Shown here one piece after another: positions 1-12,500 of a stretch of DNA of 64,000 nt; the stretch's first letter is position 1, and each line of letters starts with the position of its first letter. Position numbers and translations under genes: made by a program. The stretch is from Strix aluco. Taxonomy: Eukaryota > Chordata > Aves > Strigiformes > Strigidae. Where the stretch lies: positions 37,587,180-37,651,179 of the forward strand of contig NC_133932.1 of assembly GCF_031877795.1 (NCBI RefSeq), given 5' to 3'. The notes below the pieces were generated by a model. The model saw nothing but the letters and a program-made list of their open reading frames with translations, did no database searches and was not told the DNA's origin.

Positions 1-2339
1 TACTTGTAAATGGAGGTGCAATAAATAATTTGTTTTGGGGGACACAGAAACATACATACAATTTTTGAAGAACGGTGCTTCTATAGGTTGGAGAACGAGG
101 CTTTTGGAGTCCTAGCATTGACAGCAAGAGCTTAAAGAAGAAGTTTCCTCATTGCTTTATTTGTTTATGAGGATAAGAGGGTGGATGTGAGCTGGATTTT
201 GTTTCTATTCAGCACAGTGAACCACAGAGTTTTATACAGAGTGAGAAGGTTGCTCTGATTCATTCCATCATGGACGATTGCTAATGTTTGGTGAGATCTG
301 GAGTTTGGTATATAGCAAGTAAAATAGTAATTGTAGTAAAATTGCTGATTCATGAGGCAATTCTTTAAAAATATTAAATATGGTCATTAGCATCAGTGAT
401 AAATGGAAGATGAGGGTATTGTAAGAATAGAGGGAGCATTAGAAGAAGCAAGTTGATTAGAATTTAAGAGAAACCCGGAAAGTGACGTTTGGTACACAGC
501 AGGTGAAGGGAAGACAGAAACAGAAAGAGAAGACTTTTAGGCTGAATGTTTGGAAAAAAATACTAAGATGAGAAAAGGTCCTTCTGGGAGAACAAGGAGG
601 GAGCGCCCCAGAGGCACTGCTGTTTTCTTTGCCTGTGAGAGAGGATGCCTCTTTGCTTTTTGCCTTCCAGCTGTGTTTGGATTGCCTGTGGAAGTGGATT
701 AAGTTAAAACCATCCAAATATGGTCCTAAAAAGGACAAAAAGCACCTGTTCCAGGGGCTGGACTGTAATGGCTGTCCTGTACAGTTTCTCTTTCTTGGTA
801 GTATGAACTTTGCAACAGGGTGCCTAACAGCCTCCACTGCAACATTTTTCTCCTTCCTGGCAAAGGGATCTGACCTTAACAAATATCCAAGCTGACATTT
901 TGGTGGGCTTTTTAGGGCCAGGATTCATCAAGAGAATTTTACAGGCAGCTTGGAAAAACAAAATGATATTTTAAAATAAAAGTAAGCTTTCTTGACTTGG
1001 CTAAAGTCCCTGGAAATACATTTCTCTTTGACTCTTCAGATGCAGCACTTCTTTCTTGTGACATTATGGGAGCAGCTCCACCTCCTGCCAGACTTTTTGC
1101 TGGTTTTGAGAGCAAAACTGCATTTTGGTCTGAGGGTGCTGTTTGGCTTTTCCAAATGAATGTCATGAACAAGTGGTCATGGCTGGGTAGATGAGATCAA
1201 GGTGCATCAAGAACTAATGTCTCTTGATGATTTTTTAATAAAGAGGAAGATGCAGCCTCTTATTCAGAAGATCGCTGTGTCACAAATGCCTTCTCACCAT
1301 GATCTTTATTCTCCTTTAGGCATCGGCCACCTCGGTAGTCTCAGAGGCAGAATCCGGAGACCACATGGACCTCTGGTCTGGGCCATTGCAACTATTACAG
1401 TAATCAAAATCTCCACACCCGGACTGATACTTCTGTATCTGAACTGGAAAGATTCTGTTTTTGTGGATGGGACCTAGAAATGTTGGTTCCTTCCCTTGTA
1501 ATAATAAAGATGCCCCTTTTTAATGGGTGAATGTTGCATGCAAAGCTCCTATGCCTGTGCCTTGCCTCTGAGAAAGCTGCCATGTTCACCGTATGTTTAT
1601 ATGCATATGCTGGTACTGTGTTTAACCACCAGTACATTACCCTCTATAATACAGAAAACATGATTTGGAGGAGGAAATGGCGGAAATTTTTCTTTGAAGA
1701 GATAAGGTTAAGGAGTTACAGTATGTCAGCTGGCTCTTCTGAAACTCTATCATAGCTCGATGGGAGGAGATCTGGCGCATGGGGGTGAAACTTTCAGGGG
1801 CTCTTACTCAGTTACTGAATTTTAACCAATTTATATTTTAAAGTCTCTTTTTTTTGGTCATGGTTTTTCTTTGATTGCTGGGAAAAAAGTTTCTTTGCTG
1901 ATTATAACTATACCAGTGTTTAGGCTGTGTTGGTCATGCTGCTAAAAACAATTGAGTTATGAGCATATATCTGTATACATCTGTGTTATGTATATATGCA
2001 TGGTATTTCATTGGGATTAATATTAATCTAGAATTTAACATATCACCCTAATATGTTTTTTTCCCTAGAAAAAAAATTAAATTCACGACTTGTTTCTACT
2101 CTTCATCTTTTTTTTTTTTTTTTTTTTTGGTAACTATTTTTTCCTTTTATTTTTTTTCTTATTAAAATCCTAAGTGGTGAATAAAAGCAGCCCAATCTTC
2201 TGCAAAGAAGATTCAATCTGCTGTTAAAGTTGGGTGGTCAATCAGCTAAATGGGTATTAGTAACATAATGACAGAGCATAAGCCAGGCAACATAGTAGCA
2301 TTTGCAAATCAGTAACAATAATGCTCCTTTTCTATCTGT
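1..2339. other. Non-coding sequence, no gene recognised
   Basis: No open frame here resembles a protein I know. The longest open frames (for example 457-882 on the minus strand) have unremarkable composition with no domain or convincing splice context. A run of 21 T lies at 2108-2128. Untranslated 5' exons of B3GALT5 could lie here, but nothing in the sequence identifies one. Confidence 0.5.
2108..2128. repeat. Poly-T tract (21 T)
   Basis: There is an uninterrupted run of T, with further T-rich sequence to about 2160. It may be the poly-A end of a retroposed sequence on the minus strand or a simple repeat; no recognisable element adjoins it. Confidence 0.85.
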
Positions 2340-2344
2340 TGTCT

Positions 2345-2608
2345 AATTGATTGCTTAGGGTTTGGAGATGGGGATTCTGCCCGGGTTCTGTGACTGTGGG
2401 CGAATGGCTCACCCGCTCCCTAGAGTCAGCTCCCGGCCATAAAAGAGAGCCAGAGGCTTATTTTAAGCATCAAAAGCACCCACGCCTCAGACCTTCTCTC
2501 CCCATGCACACCCCATCATGGCAGGCCAGGGGTAGGGTGGAGGTGCCTGGAGAGGAACTGGGAAAGCTCACCCCTCCGCAGCAGCATTGCAAAAAAAAAA
2601 AAAAAAAA
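2345..2608 (+). other. GC-richer patch with TATA-like box, ending in A18
   Basis: This patch is visibly more GC-rich than its surroundings. It contains a TATA-like ATAAAAG at about 2439-2445 inside GC-rich flanks and ends in a run of 18 A at 2591-2608, followed by more A-rich sequence to about 2680. Two readings are possible: a small retroposed sequence with a poly-A tail, or a minor promoter-like segment upstream of B3GALT5. The frame open across it (2351-2686) has no recognised domain. Neither reading is established. Confidence 0.25.
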
Positions 2609-5600
2609 GACAAAAAACCCCAGAGACAAAAAATGACAAAAATAAAGAGACAAAAGAAAGAAAAAAAAGAGAGTATTTGGCTGTAAATAAAGTGCCTAGC
2701 AACTCAGTGTTTAAATGACAGAAACTGGCATGTGTGAAGCAGAGCTACAACGTCTTGCTTTGACTTGCTGATGGACTGACAAGGAGAGACAATCCTGATA
2801 GCAGAGGCAGGTGAGAGGCAGCAGAGGGAAAAAGGGTTTCTGGCAGTGAGGGCGGCAGAAAAAGTTTTTCCCTTGTCCTGTATCCTTTTCAGGTTTCCAT
2901 CCTTCCTGCCTGCCAATCTTGACATTTGGTTTAGGTGAGGACACTTTTAATACATGTTGCTGTAAAAACCTCCCTCCGAAAAGTGACATTTTAAGGTGCC
3001 AGGAAGGAAACATTTAGCCTCATCACCTCGGTGACTGTTTGTGCGTAGTTCTTTCAGCTGGAAATGGCACCACCGGCTTGGGAGGCTCTGCAGGATGCTG
3101 CCACTGAGTGCACAGGGCAGGAGGAGACAGCCAGTGCTCCCAGGGGACGAGGCAGGGTAGTCTGTCCCCATGCAATCTTTTACTTCGAGTAGAGGTTCAC
3201 CACCACCATCATAGTCCTGCATGGCACCTGAGCAGGCGCTGCCTGTTCCTGACAAGGTCTGGTAGGCACCGGGCAGCATCCTGCTCCGGGAGTGGGGGGA
3301 CAGCCGAAAACTGCTGGGCCAGAGGCACCTGGTCATCCCTCCCTGACTTCTGAGCTTGGGCTAAGGGGGAAACCCAGCTGCCCACATGTATCCCTGTAAA
3401 AACAGTGGCCTGGCCACTGCTGAACCCACTGCCTTGCCAGAGACATCATCTCTGAGAGCTCCAAGCTGCCCTCTGCTCCTCTGAAATGCTTGCATTTAGG
3501 AAAAAATAAATGTTTCCTGCTGTACTTGTCATTTTCTTATTATCTATGTGTGTTTAATCCCTCTTCATGTCCTGCTGAGCTTCTGAGAAAACAATTTAGA
3601 GGCTTTATTCTGAGGAAAATCAAAAGTTAACAGGTATTATTAGTACTTATACCAGGGCACATGTTACTTTTGATTATTAGGAGAGGAAAATGGGAATATT
3701 GCTGACAACTTTACCTGTGCAGTGTTTGAGGTTGTAACTCCTGTTTACACACTTAAATCATGTCTCTGCTTTTGGGTCTGCCCTGTCACAGATGCTTGTG
3801 TCTCTGTTTACGAAGTGGGGATTCTTGCAAATGGTCAAAAGCACTTTGCTTGTTTGCAGTTGGGGTCATTCCCTGGCTGATGTGTGTGGCCTCAGAGCAA
3901 AGCCAATGCCGATCATTCATTGAACTCAGTGGCATGACTGTAGCTTTGCCCCAGAAAAATTAAGAAAACTTTATTTCTTTAAATTGATATTTTGAATCTG
4001 TTTCTCAGGAGGACTCTAGACCTACTTTCCTCTCTCTGCCTTGGGCCAGATTGCTTTTCCTGATCTATATGGCATATAGCCTTGATCTCTTGGTGCCGTT
4101 TAGATAATTGTACTCATTAACAGACCTAAAGGAGGTGTCAGTTTAATTTTGATGGAATAACTAGGCTTTGTCACAGGAGTTATCATGGCCCTGTCACTGT
4201 GCAACACGAAGGAGTTACACAAGGGTCAGTGGTGTGAACAAAGAGACCTTAGAACCAATCTGCTACCATGGCAGAACACAGAAGCAAGTTCATGTAGCTG
4301 GTGGAAATAGATACTTGCAAAGTAGAGGGCTGCAGTTTGACTGATTTGGACCACAGACCTTGACTATCTTCTGCTTTTCTTCACGTGTTCATTTCAGGCG
4401 TGTGTGAGAGGAGTGCTGGACTGCAGGCTCCTGTAGCCCATGCTGCTTGGGTCTCAGGCTTTTGTACAAACCTCCTTTGGATCTGTGCAGAGCCAGGGAA
4501 CACTGCACCGGTCAGTTTAAACAAACAGCTCTCTAGGACACGAAGCAGGTAAGTTTTGGGCATTGCCCTACATAAAATATTTTGCAGTTGGAACGATAGG
4601 AGATGGAAAAAGCTTTGAGATAATTACAAGCTGTAATTTGTGACTCAGATCAGAGAGAACAAATCAGGTATAATGTCATGCAAAAGGATTTTCTATAAAA
4701 CTGGAAAGATTTGTTTTGATGCAAAAATACTAGATGCTGTTCAAAATGACCTCCAGAAACGGTTCCTTTTAAGTCTCCATTGCTTTCTGGACCACCTCCT
4801 GTAGATTTATTGTTCCCTTCTTTTTAACACCTCCAGGACTGTTTCATGGAGATATGTGATGCAGGCTGGAAATCTTGAATCACAGACTGTATTTTTTGTC
4901 AGATGCAGGCAAAGGAGGAAAGATACAGTGACAGATAATTTAGAAACCACAGGTCTTGTCACACCTAACCGATGCTTGTATCTCTGCTGTAGAGCAAGAT
5001 ACATTAGGTTGGATGGTGACAGGTTTTTGAATGCAGTCACAGCCATGTTGTCCTGTTGAAACATAACAGAAGCAGTTGTTCTCCATATGTTCGCCGTATA
5101 CAGCAGTTCTCCCGGGCAGTGGGGGAGACAGAGCATTTGCTTCACCCACGAATCTAAACCTGCTCTTTGCAGGTGGGGTGACGGATGGGATGGGGCTCAG
5201 GATCCCAGGGATAAGGAGCCAATACCAGGGTGATTTAATTCCCTGATACAGCAACTTAAGCGGTCCAAGGAACCGACCTGCCTGTGTTAATATAAAACTT
5301 TTTTAACTTCAAAAATTTTCCTTATTCACCTGAAAACAAGAATGAATATTATGGTTTTAAAAGATAAATGGCCTCAGCGAGAGGAAGCTGGTCATCTCTC
5401 TGTCACCCTTTCCCTTGGTGTTCTTTCAGTAAATGCCAACCTCGTAACGTATTGCCAAGCTTGGGTCCTTGGGACACCAAGGCTGTACTTGTGCAAATGA
5501 ATCTTTTCCAACAGCCCCCTCCCCATTGCACCACAGGCTACTGCTGGCCTCGGGGGCATCTGGGGCAACTTCCCTTCTTGAGCTCCAAGGGGGAAAATTA

Positions 5601-6314
5601 AAGGCAGGGCCATCAGGTGAGACACCTGTGTGCACTCCCATGTGTTTGTTGAGTTTACCTGCAGCGGGGAGTTTGGGGAACTGGTGCTATCCTGGGGAAA
5701 GACTATTGCAAGAATGAAACAGGGAAGAAACGGGATTGCAGCAGAAGATGGGGCACAGTCCTGTACAGATAGGGAGGCTGAGACTCCTCCACTGCACCTG
5801 GTTCGGGGGCTTGCGTGGCTCTGCAGGGCTGGGGGTCACAGTGAGGAGCTGCAGCTGGGGTGAGTCCCCAGAGTGGGGTGCAGCATGTTATCTGGATGGC
5901 TCCCTCCTACACATGGCTGGGGAGGCAGAGAGAGCTGAGACACCAAACTGGGAACACCCAAGCTGCTACTGGTGTGATCTTGGTCCCTGCAAGCCCTCTT
6001 CATAATCCCCTCTGCAAATACCTCTATGGGTAATTGCAAATGTTTAGTTTGAGAAAAAAAGAACACCTTTCCTACCAGTTCCAGATAAGCTTGAACTTGC
6101 TTTTGGTGATTAAGCTGATGACAAAAGCTAGTATTTCACACAGTCAGAACAAATGAGACTTTGCTCCAGGAAGTGTGCATTTCTTATCAAGGCCACTGCC
6201 TATGCATTGGCAGTAGGGAGGGACCTGCTGTGAAATGGTACATGTACATATGTGTGATTTGCAAAATTTATAAAATATGTTTTACAATTTACATAAATTT
6301 AAAAATGTTTGCAT

Positions 6315-6317
<3 letters not shown>
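2609..6317. other. Non-coding sequence upstream of B3GALT5, nothing recognised
   Basis: Several short open frames overlap in different phases around 2.7-3.35 kb and 5.4-6.0 kb, where the sequence is more GC-rich. None shows a domain, a repeat of codon structure or paired splice sites. I read this as non-coding. Confidence 0.5.

Positions 6318-6345
<28 letters not shown>
6318..6345. repeat. (GT)n microsatellite
   Basis: About fourteen uninterrupted GT dinucleotides are followed by TATA-type sequence. This is a typical dinucleotide microsatellite, likely to vary in length between individuals. Confidence 0.95.
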
Positions 6346-6935
6346 TTATATATCTGTATAAGGTATGCTGCTTTATACATGGACTGAAAAAGGAAGACAT
6401 TCTGTCTCTGGATAGGCAGTATGGTAAATACATGCCCAAACTTACGTTTGGGAGGCTGCTCTCCCAGACATCCAGAACAGGGACTTTTAAAATTTTTTTT
6501 GAGATTTGTTACCAGTGTCCAAACCTGGAAACAAGTAAGAAGTAAATATGGTCAAGTCACAATAGTCTAATTCTACTGAAATCTGGTAAAGTGAGTATGT
6601 TACGTTATGGTTTCTTGTTCTTGAGTATTTCTGAAAAGGTTTTAATGGGTTTTAATAGAAAATTGCTCTCAATTACTTTCTTAGTTCAGCCTTTGAAGGA
6701 CTTCTGTTTGTACATGTTCCGGAATTCTTGTGACAGAGAGATATCAGACCCTCAAACAGCCTCGTGAGAGCTGGCGACAGGAGCAAACTTCTGCAGCTCT
6801 GTTGTCAACCTCAGAACGTCATCCTTTCCTGAAAACTCTATTTTCAGGATATTCATGTGCTTCCTCCCAGGCCACTGAAGAACATGAGAACAGATGCAGA
6901 GCAGATTTTTGTATAATCTTTTGCGTGTGTGCCTC

Positions 6936-6960
6936 TGTGTGTGTGTGTATATATATATGT
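6936..6960. repeat. (TG)n(TA)n compound microsatellite
   Basis: A TG run passes directly into a TA run and then into imperfect TATG/CATA sequence. It is a compound dinucleotide repeat about 600 bp from the pure GT repeat at 6318-6345. Confidence 0.9.
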
Positions 6961-7239
6961 ATGCATATGTATATTCTCACACAATTTTACATTTATATTT
7001 AATTAAAGCAATTTTTACATTAATTGCAAGACTACCGTGAGCTATACATACAAGAAAAAGCAGATCTGAGGAATACTCTATTTAAAGATAAAGTTAATTT
7101 AAATATAAATGGCAGAAGAAATGTGAACTTTTGAAATATTTTCAAAATTCATTAGTGAATCATTGCAAAAATGCATTTCACTGTGGGAGGAATTTCAGTA
7201 AACCAGGACTCCAGTTCTGCTTGTTTCATGTTTGTGAGA

Positions 7240-7302
7240 ATACCATCTGAAATTAATGGGACTACTCTTATGGGTAAAATGAGCTGAATTTGGTCCCAGG
7301 AA
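7240..7302. repeat. Possible ancient amniote repeat remnant
   Basis: The text around 7250-7300 (a segment like AATGGGACTACTCTTATGG followed by a TGAATTTGG-type motif) resembles a very old interspersed repeat common in turtle, crocodile and bird genomes. Similar motifs appear near 43.5 kb and 51.9 kb. The identification is by memory of the consensus style and is weak. Confidence 0.3.
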
Positions 7303-8530
7303 CACCTAGCTGGACTTTAAAATGAACTTAAGCCTGCAACGCAAAACCTTTTCATTGCTTGGAAAGGGGAATTTGAGCAAAAGGAGGGCACTGACATGGT
7401 TTTGGGGAGTCTGTGCAGAACGCTCCTGGTCGGAAGGCAGAGATCAAATCTACAGCTCTGGGGATTGTAAATTTAGTTTGCTGTATTTTTAGATGGGAAG
7501 CCAGATCCAATTCTTTGTTAAGAAGGGAGGAAGCAGAAGGGAATGCCCTTCCCCCCGGTAAAAATTTCCCCATCCTAGTGCTCTAAACTAGTAGTTGGTG
7601 GGCCTGTGGGTTAGTGGAATAAGTATCTGAAGCATTATACTCTTCTCACCAGGATAATTTGTGCAGATGAGTAATTTTTTTGGTATGGGTCTACTTTGAT
7701 AATTCTTCTCTCAAAATTTACACTAATTTTTAACCAGGTATGCAGCACATTAATCTGTTACAAGGATGAATGAATTAACATTGTTATTGTTTGGATCTTT
7801 GTCACCTAAAAAGAAGATAGGGGTATGGACAACCCCCTTCTCACCTTAGCATGCCCTAGTGAGCTGCTTAAACTCAACAAAAGGTGAAACATCCAAATAA
7901 TCTGACCCACTGTTGTTTTTTTTTTCTGAGCAGTTGACCCAACGTCAAATACATAATTCATGGCTCCTCCAGCAAAAAGATTGGGAGCAATATCTGGGTC
8001 AGTGCAAGAGTCCCACAGGATGAAAAGAAGATGAAGATGGGAGGAACCTGGCTGCGTCTGCCAGTTGGACAGCACTTGCTGGCTCTGGAACACAGGCACT
8101 TTTCAAACAAATGGAGAAACATGGTATTTAAAAATACCTATTACTGTTATTCTCTCTCATCTGGCATGGGCACATATCTGCTGCTTCTGCACTCTCTGGC
8201 TTGTGAAAGCCCTGGTGGGTCTAAGTCATGGTTTGTAAGACACTGAAAATGGGGAGGAGGCATCAGTCAGGGTAACTTGGTATCAGTGGACAAGCCTGTG
8301 TGGATTTCTGAGGATATGATGACTTGGGGAGCAGGTTCAAGTAAGCACGAGTGTGAATTTGATTGCCAGCAGAACATTTTGTGGGAATGATACTAAGAGA
8401 AATACGTGTGGGTGTGTGCCCTGAAATAGGTAGCTTTCAATTAGAGATGACCTGGCTTTAAATCCCTATGCAGTGAGTTTGGTATACAGCACTGAAAGGA
8501 ACTAGATATTATTTTTTTTAATGTGCTGTT

Positions 8531-8548
8531 CCTTCTTGTTTCTTTCAG
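8531..8548 (+). other. B3GALT5: Splice acceptor of the B3GALT5 coding exon
   Basis: A pyrimidine-rich stretch ending TTTCAG lies directly before the start codon at 8549. The AG at 8547-8548 therefore makes the ATG the first bases of the exon, which implies at least one untranslated exon upstream. This fits beta-1,3-galactosyltransferase genes, whose whole coding region sits in one exon behind non-coding 5' exons. Confidence 0.7.
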
Positions 8549-9505
8549 ATGGATTTCAGAAAATTCAGGCTGTTTGTTTGCCTTGTAGGACTCAGCTGTG
8601 CTAGCTTCTGGGTTTTTTACAACAATTTGACTGAATTCTGTATATTCTGTGAAAACAGCCATGATTATATATTCCCCATAGAGACTTTTAGGAGAATTGG
8701 AGGCAACTTCTCGCAGCTCCCGGATATAGACTGCCATAAGAACCCACCTTTTCTCGTCCTGCTCGTGACATCCTCATACCACCATGTAGATGCCAGGATG
8801 GCCATCCGGCAAACCTGGGGGAAGGAGAGAACAGTTGCCGGCAAGCGCCTGGTGACATATTTCCTCCTGGGAAGCACTGTGAATCTCAGCCAGCAGGCTG
8901 ATATCGCTGCTGAAAGCCAAAAGTACAAAGACATTATTCAAAAGAATTTTACCGACACTTATTACAATTTGACTTTGAAGACCATGATGGGAATGGAGTG
9001 GATTCACAGATTTTGTTACCAGTCCAGCTTTGTGATGAAAACTGACACAGATGTGTTTGTCAATGTTTTTTATCTCACTGAGCTTCTTCTAAGGAAAAAG
9101 AGGACCACTAGATTCTTCACAGGCTTTTTAAAGCTGCACGAGTACCCCATACGGAGAAGAGGGAGTAAGTGGTACGTGAGTAGAGAAGAGTATCCGGGAA
9201 AGACCTACCCGCCGTTTTGTTCTGGGACTGGCTATGTTTTATCCACTGATGTTGCTAGTCAGATCTATAACATTTCAGAGAGAGTTTCGTTCATTAAACT
9301 GGAGGATGTATTCATAGGACTGTGCCTTGCCAAATTAAAAATTCGTCTGGAGGAGCTTCATTCAGAGCAGACGTTTTTTCCAGAAAGGATTAGGTTCTCT
9401 GTTTCTCGCTTTAAGAAAATTGTGATGTGCCATGAAGTAGAACCATCTGAGCAGCTGAGCTACTGGAATCACTTAGTGACAGAAAATCACGGAGGAGTGC
9501 TCTAG
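8549..9505 (+). CDS. B3GALT5: Beta-1,3-galactosyltransferase 5 (complete, single exon)
   Basis: This encodes a 318-aa type II Golgi membrane glycosyltransferase of the GT31 family. The human protein is 310 aa and transfers galactose from UDP-Gal in beta-1,3 linkage to terminal GlcNAc, making type 1 chains. The sequence shows a short cytoplasmic N-terminus and a hydrophobic signal anchor at about residues 7-24. GT31 motifs appear in order: RMAIRQTWG at 83-91, the metal/UDP-binding DxD at 166-168 (KTDTDVF), the FCSGTGYVLS segment at 223-232, and EDVFIG at 252-257. Conserved-looking cysteines include C62, C156, C224, C259 and C294. N-glycosylation sequons occur at N26, N53, N112, N133, N140 and N241. 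The start is the first ATG after a good splice acceptor and leads straight into the anchor. The frame is intact with no breaks. Its neighbour downstream on the same strand is IGSF5, as in human, which supports assignment to B3GALT5 over other family members. The acceptor sugar in this bird is inferred. Confidence 0.93.
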   Translation: MDFRKFRLFVCLVGLSCASFWVFYNNLTEFCIFCENSHDYIFPIETFRRIGGNFSQLPDIDCHKNPPFLVLLVTSSYHHVDARMAIRQTWGKERTVAGKRLVTYFLLGSTVNLSQQADIAAESQKYKDIIQKNFTDTYYNLTLKTMMGMEWIHRFCYQSSFVMKTDTDVFVNVFYLTELLLRKKRTTRFFTGFLKLHEYPIRRRGSKWYVSREEYPGKTYPPFCSGTGYVLSTDVASQIYNISERVSFIKLEDVFIGLCLAKLKIRLEELHSEQTFFPERIRFSVSRFKKIVMCHEVEPSEQLSYWNHLVTENHGGVL

Positions 9506-12500
9506 CACCTTCCCTGCTTGAATTAACAAACTGAAATGCTTTACATTTACAGGGCTGCTCTTGACTCCAGCAAAACTCCCAATTAACTCTAGATCCATCA
9601 CATTGAAGACTTTTTAAATAGTTATTTTAATCTCCATTTCTGTCCAAGAACAGGCAAACCTCTTTCTCTCCCACTCACTTCCACCTCTTTGCATCCCTTC
9701 TCTACACAAGTTAGAATTATTATTTTTTTCTGAAAGATGCAGGTCTGCAAACCTGACCTCCAAATCTTGCTGCTACAGGACTGGGAACATTTCTGCAGTG
9801 CCAAACTAAAAGTCAAAGTATTTTTGTTCAGAGAAGAAAATTTACACCTTCTTCCTGGTCCCCCTTGATAGATTACTGCTTTTGCACCCATCTGTGCAGG
9901 CATTTAAGAAAAGGTGTTTGTAGCTGTCAGGACGTTCCCCTCCTGGCAGAGGGAACTGCAGCCCTGCCCCTGCAGTCAGCTCTGTGTGGGCAGACCTGTG
10001 CACTGGCACAGATCCCTCCTTCAGTCTACACACATTTTCTTACAGAGATGGAAGAATTTGCCCATGCAGCACTCCTGGGACAACCTTAGGTACTGCACAT
10101 CACCTGGTAAATGTGTAAGGCTACTGCATCTGTTTCCCTATATGTGCCTCCTGCTGAAAATGATATGTGGTAGAGCCGGATCCACACTCAGTGGAGAGTG
10201 TCCTGGTCTTTCTATTAAATAGACCCCGGAGACGTCTTTTGCATTTGTGTCTCACTTTGATAGCTTGAAAGCTACTGTAAATGGCTTGCCAAAGCTAAAC
10301 TAGAGCCACTTACAGTGAGCTAAACAGTACATCTGATTTAGACATTTTTCGCTGTGAGGAACTGAGTGTGTAAGGGAGAAGACAGGAGGATTTTTCTCTT
10401 TTAACCAAGACCTAGAGGGAAAAGGTGCCCAAGTAATCATACAGGCTATGAGCCTCATTTCTTATTTCATTACCAAGCAAAGACTCATGAAATCGCTAGG
10501 ATGTTTATAAATTTCAGAGATAAGGAATTGAGTCTTTACAGTAGATGCTACAAAAAATACATTTGGGCTATGGAGGGGGAGAAAGACATTCATAAAATCA
10601 TGCCTTATGCAATACTCCTATTTGATTTACTTTCACACAAAGAAAAGGTCAGTTTTACCAGAAAAGAAGTACTGAATACCTATACTATGTGTGAAATGTT
10701 TTTTTCAGAGAGCAGTAAAAGTGGGGCTGCTCCCACGGGAAGATGAGCCGGGAGCTGAGGGGATCCGACAGCCAGCAGGGCCCAGCCCACACACCCACAT
10801 GAGGGAGCAGGACAGACCCACCGATGGTGGCCAGGTCCAACCAAGTGTCCCAATCATAAGTCAGTATCATGGTGATGAGGTAGGTCTTAGGCCAAGACAG
10901 TGATGGCTGGGCCCTGGTGATGACAGGTGGGGGTCAGGATCTGGCCCAGTGAGGGGAACCAGGGCCCAGGGAACCATTGCTCTGGGATGGCAGGGCAAGG
11001 CCCTGGGGATGGGGATGTATGCTAAATGTGGTAAAAAACATGACGGAAAGACAGTGAAAGATATTTTACTGCTTTGGGGTTATTTATTTTTAGTTTTTCT
11101 TTTTTTTTTATTGAAGTTTATGAGGACTGTCCAAGTGTCTCTTTCTACTTGCCTGTGTCTGAAGGACAGGATATTTTTGGCAGGAATATTCCCCATCCTG
11201 AGAAGTGTTTAATAATGGTAATAAGATATTATTTATTTTCTTCTGATGTAGAGTAACCTGTCATGCACTTATTTTTGACAACTGATGATGAAAGAAATAG
11301 TGTTTATTTGTTTGGTAGAACAATCTTCTTTATTTTAAGTCTCCCATTCAGAAAATGGCTATGTATATGGTGTTTTCAGGGATATGGCTATCCAGGTGGT
11401 TGGGTGGGTGGCCAAGGAGGTGCTTGCCTTTCCCTAGTGCGTACCCTGTGCTAGGGGGTAGGCAGCCCAGCTCCAGGTTGAACAGCATCTCTCCCTCTCC
11501 CATCCCAACTTTATGGGTGTATCTGCCCTTGGACTCAAAGCCCTGCTGTAGCACACTTACTTTTGCAGTTGCCTTCACTAAGTGCGATGGGTCAGACTGC
11601 TAAAGCCTAGCAACAGCATTTTAATCTCTATTCTTTCCATGTAACCTGCAGAAATGTCTTTTTGCCATTCACTGCTATTGTACCCAAGGTGCAAGCTGGC
11701 TATTGCTTTAATTTATGGAAAAATGTTGCGCATAAAGGAATGCTTCCTGGCCTCTCCTAGCTCCCTCTCTTGTGGGCTAGAGGGTCTGTGAGCTTGGACA
11801 GCGTAATGCAGCCTAATGTTCATCCTGGCCTCTTCTTGTTCTTAGAGAAATAATTCTGCAGTCTTTTGTGGGTCTCACTTCCACCTCTGTGCCTGGTGCC
11901 AACTTTATCCCAGCTGGCAGGACCAGTCCAACCGCACAGTCCCAGGGAGCCTGTATCTTGGCAGAATTAGCTATTAATTTACATATGGATATGTTGACTT
12001 GTTCATCTCCACTAGGTGTTGACATCCAAGATGTTTGGTGGCACCTGGCTCCTGGGATGGTGCAGCTGCTCTTCTTCTGTTAGGCTGAGTTCATGGCCAA
12101 AGGGTAAAGTCTCCCATTAAGGAGACAGGATTTTGGGTTGCTTCCCTGAATGACGGCTGCTTGTGAGTGGCATTAAAATATGTCTTACCTGAGCAGTTTG
12201 TGGCTTTGTATCATCATAAAAAAAGCTACCCTTGAAGGCCAAGTTCTGCTAGACTTCTTGACTGTGGCTTTTATTTTAGTTCAGGACTGTTCCTAACTAC
12301 TTGAATATAGCTACTAACTGAGAAGATGGTGCTATTCTCTGTTAATCACATTTGCAGATGCTACCACTATATTTTTGGGGCTAAATTCATAGCCACTATG
12401 CCATTAGGAATGAGGTTCTCAGGCATGTTTTAAGAAATCACCCCATTCTGGATACCGTTTCCAGGGAGTCTATTTGTAATTTCAGGTGATCCGTGCAAGA

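Noticed and set aside
457..882. 141-codon minus-strand open frame near the left edge
   Set aside because: Low-complexity F/S/C-rich composition without a domain, a signal or good splice sites; an overlapping plus-strand frame is equally open.
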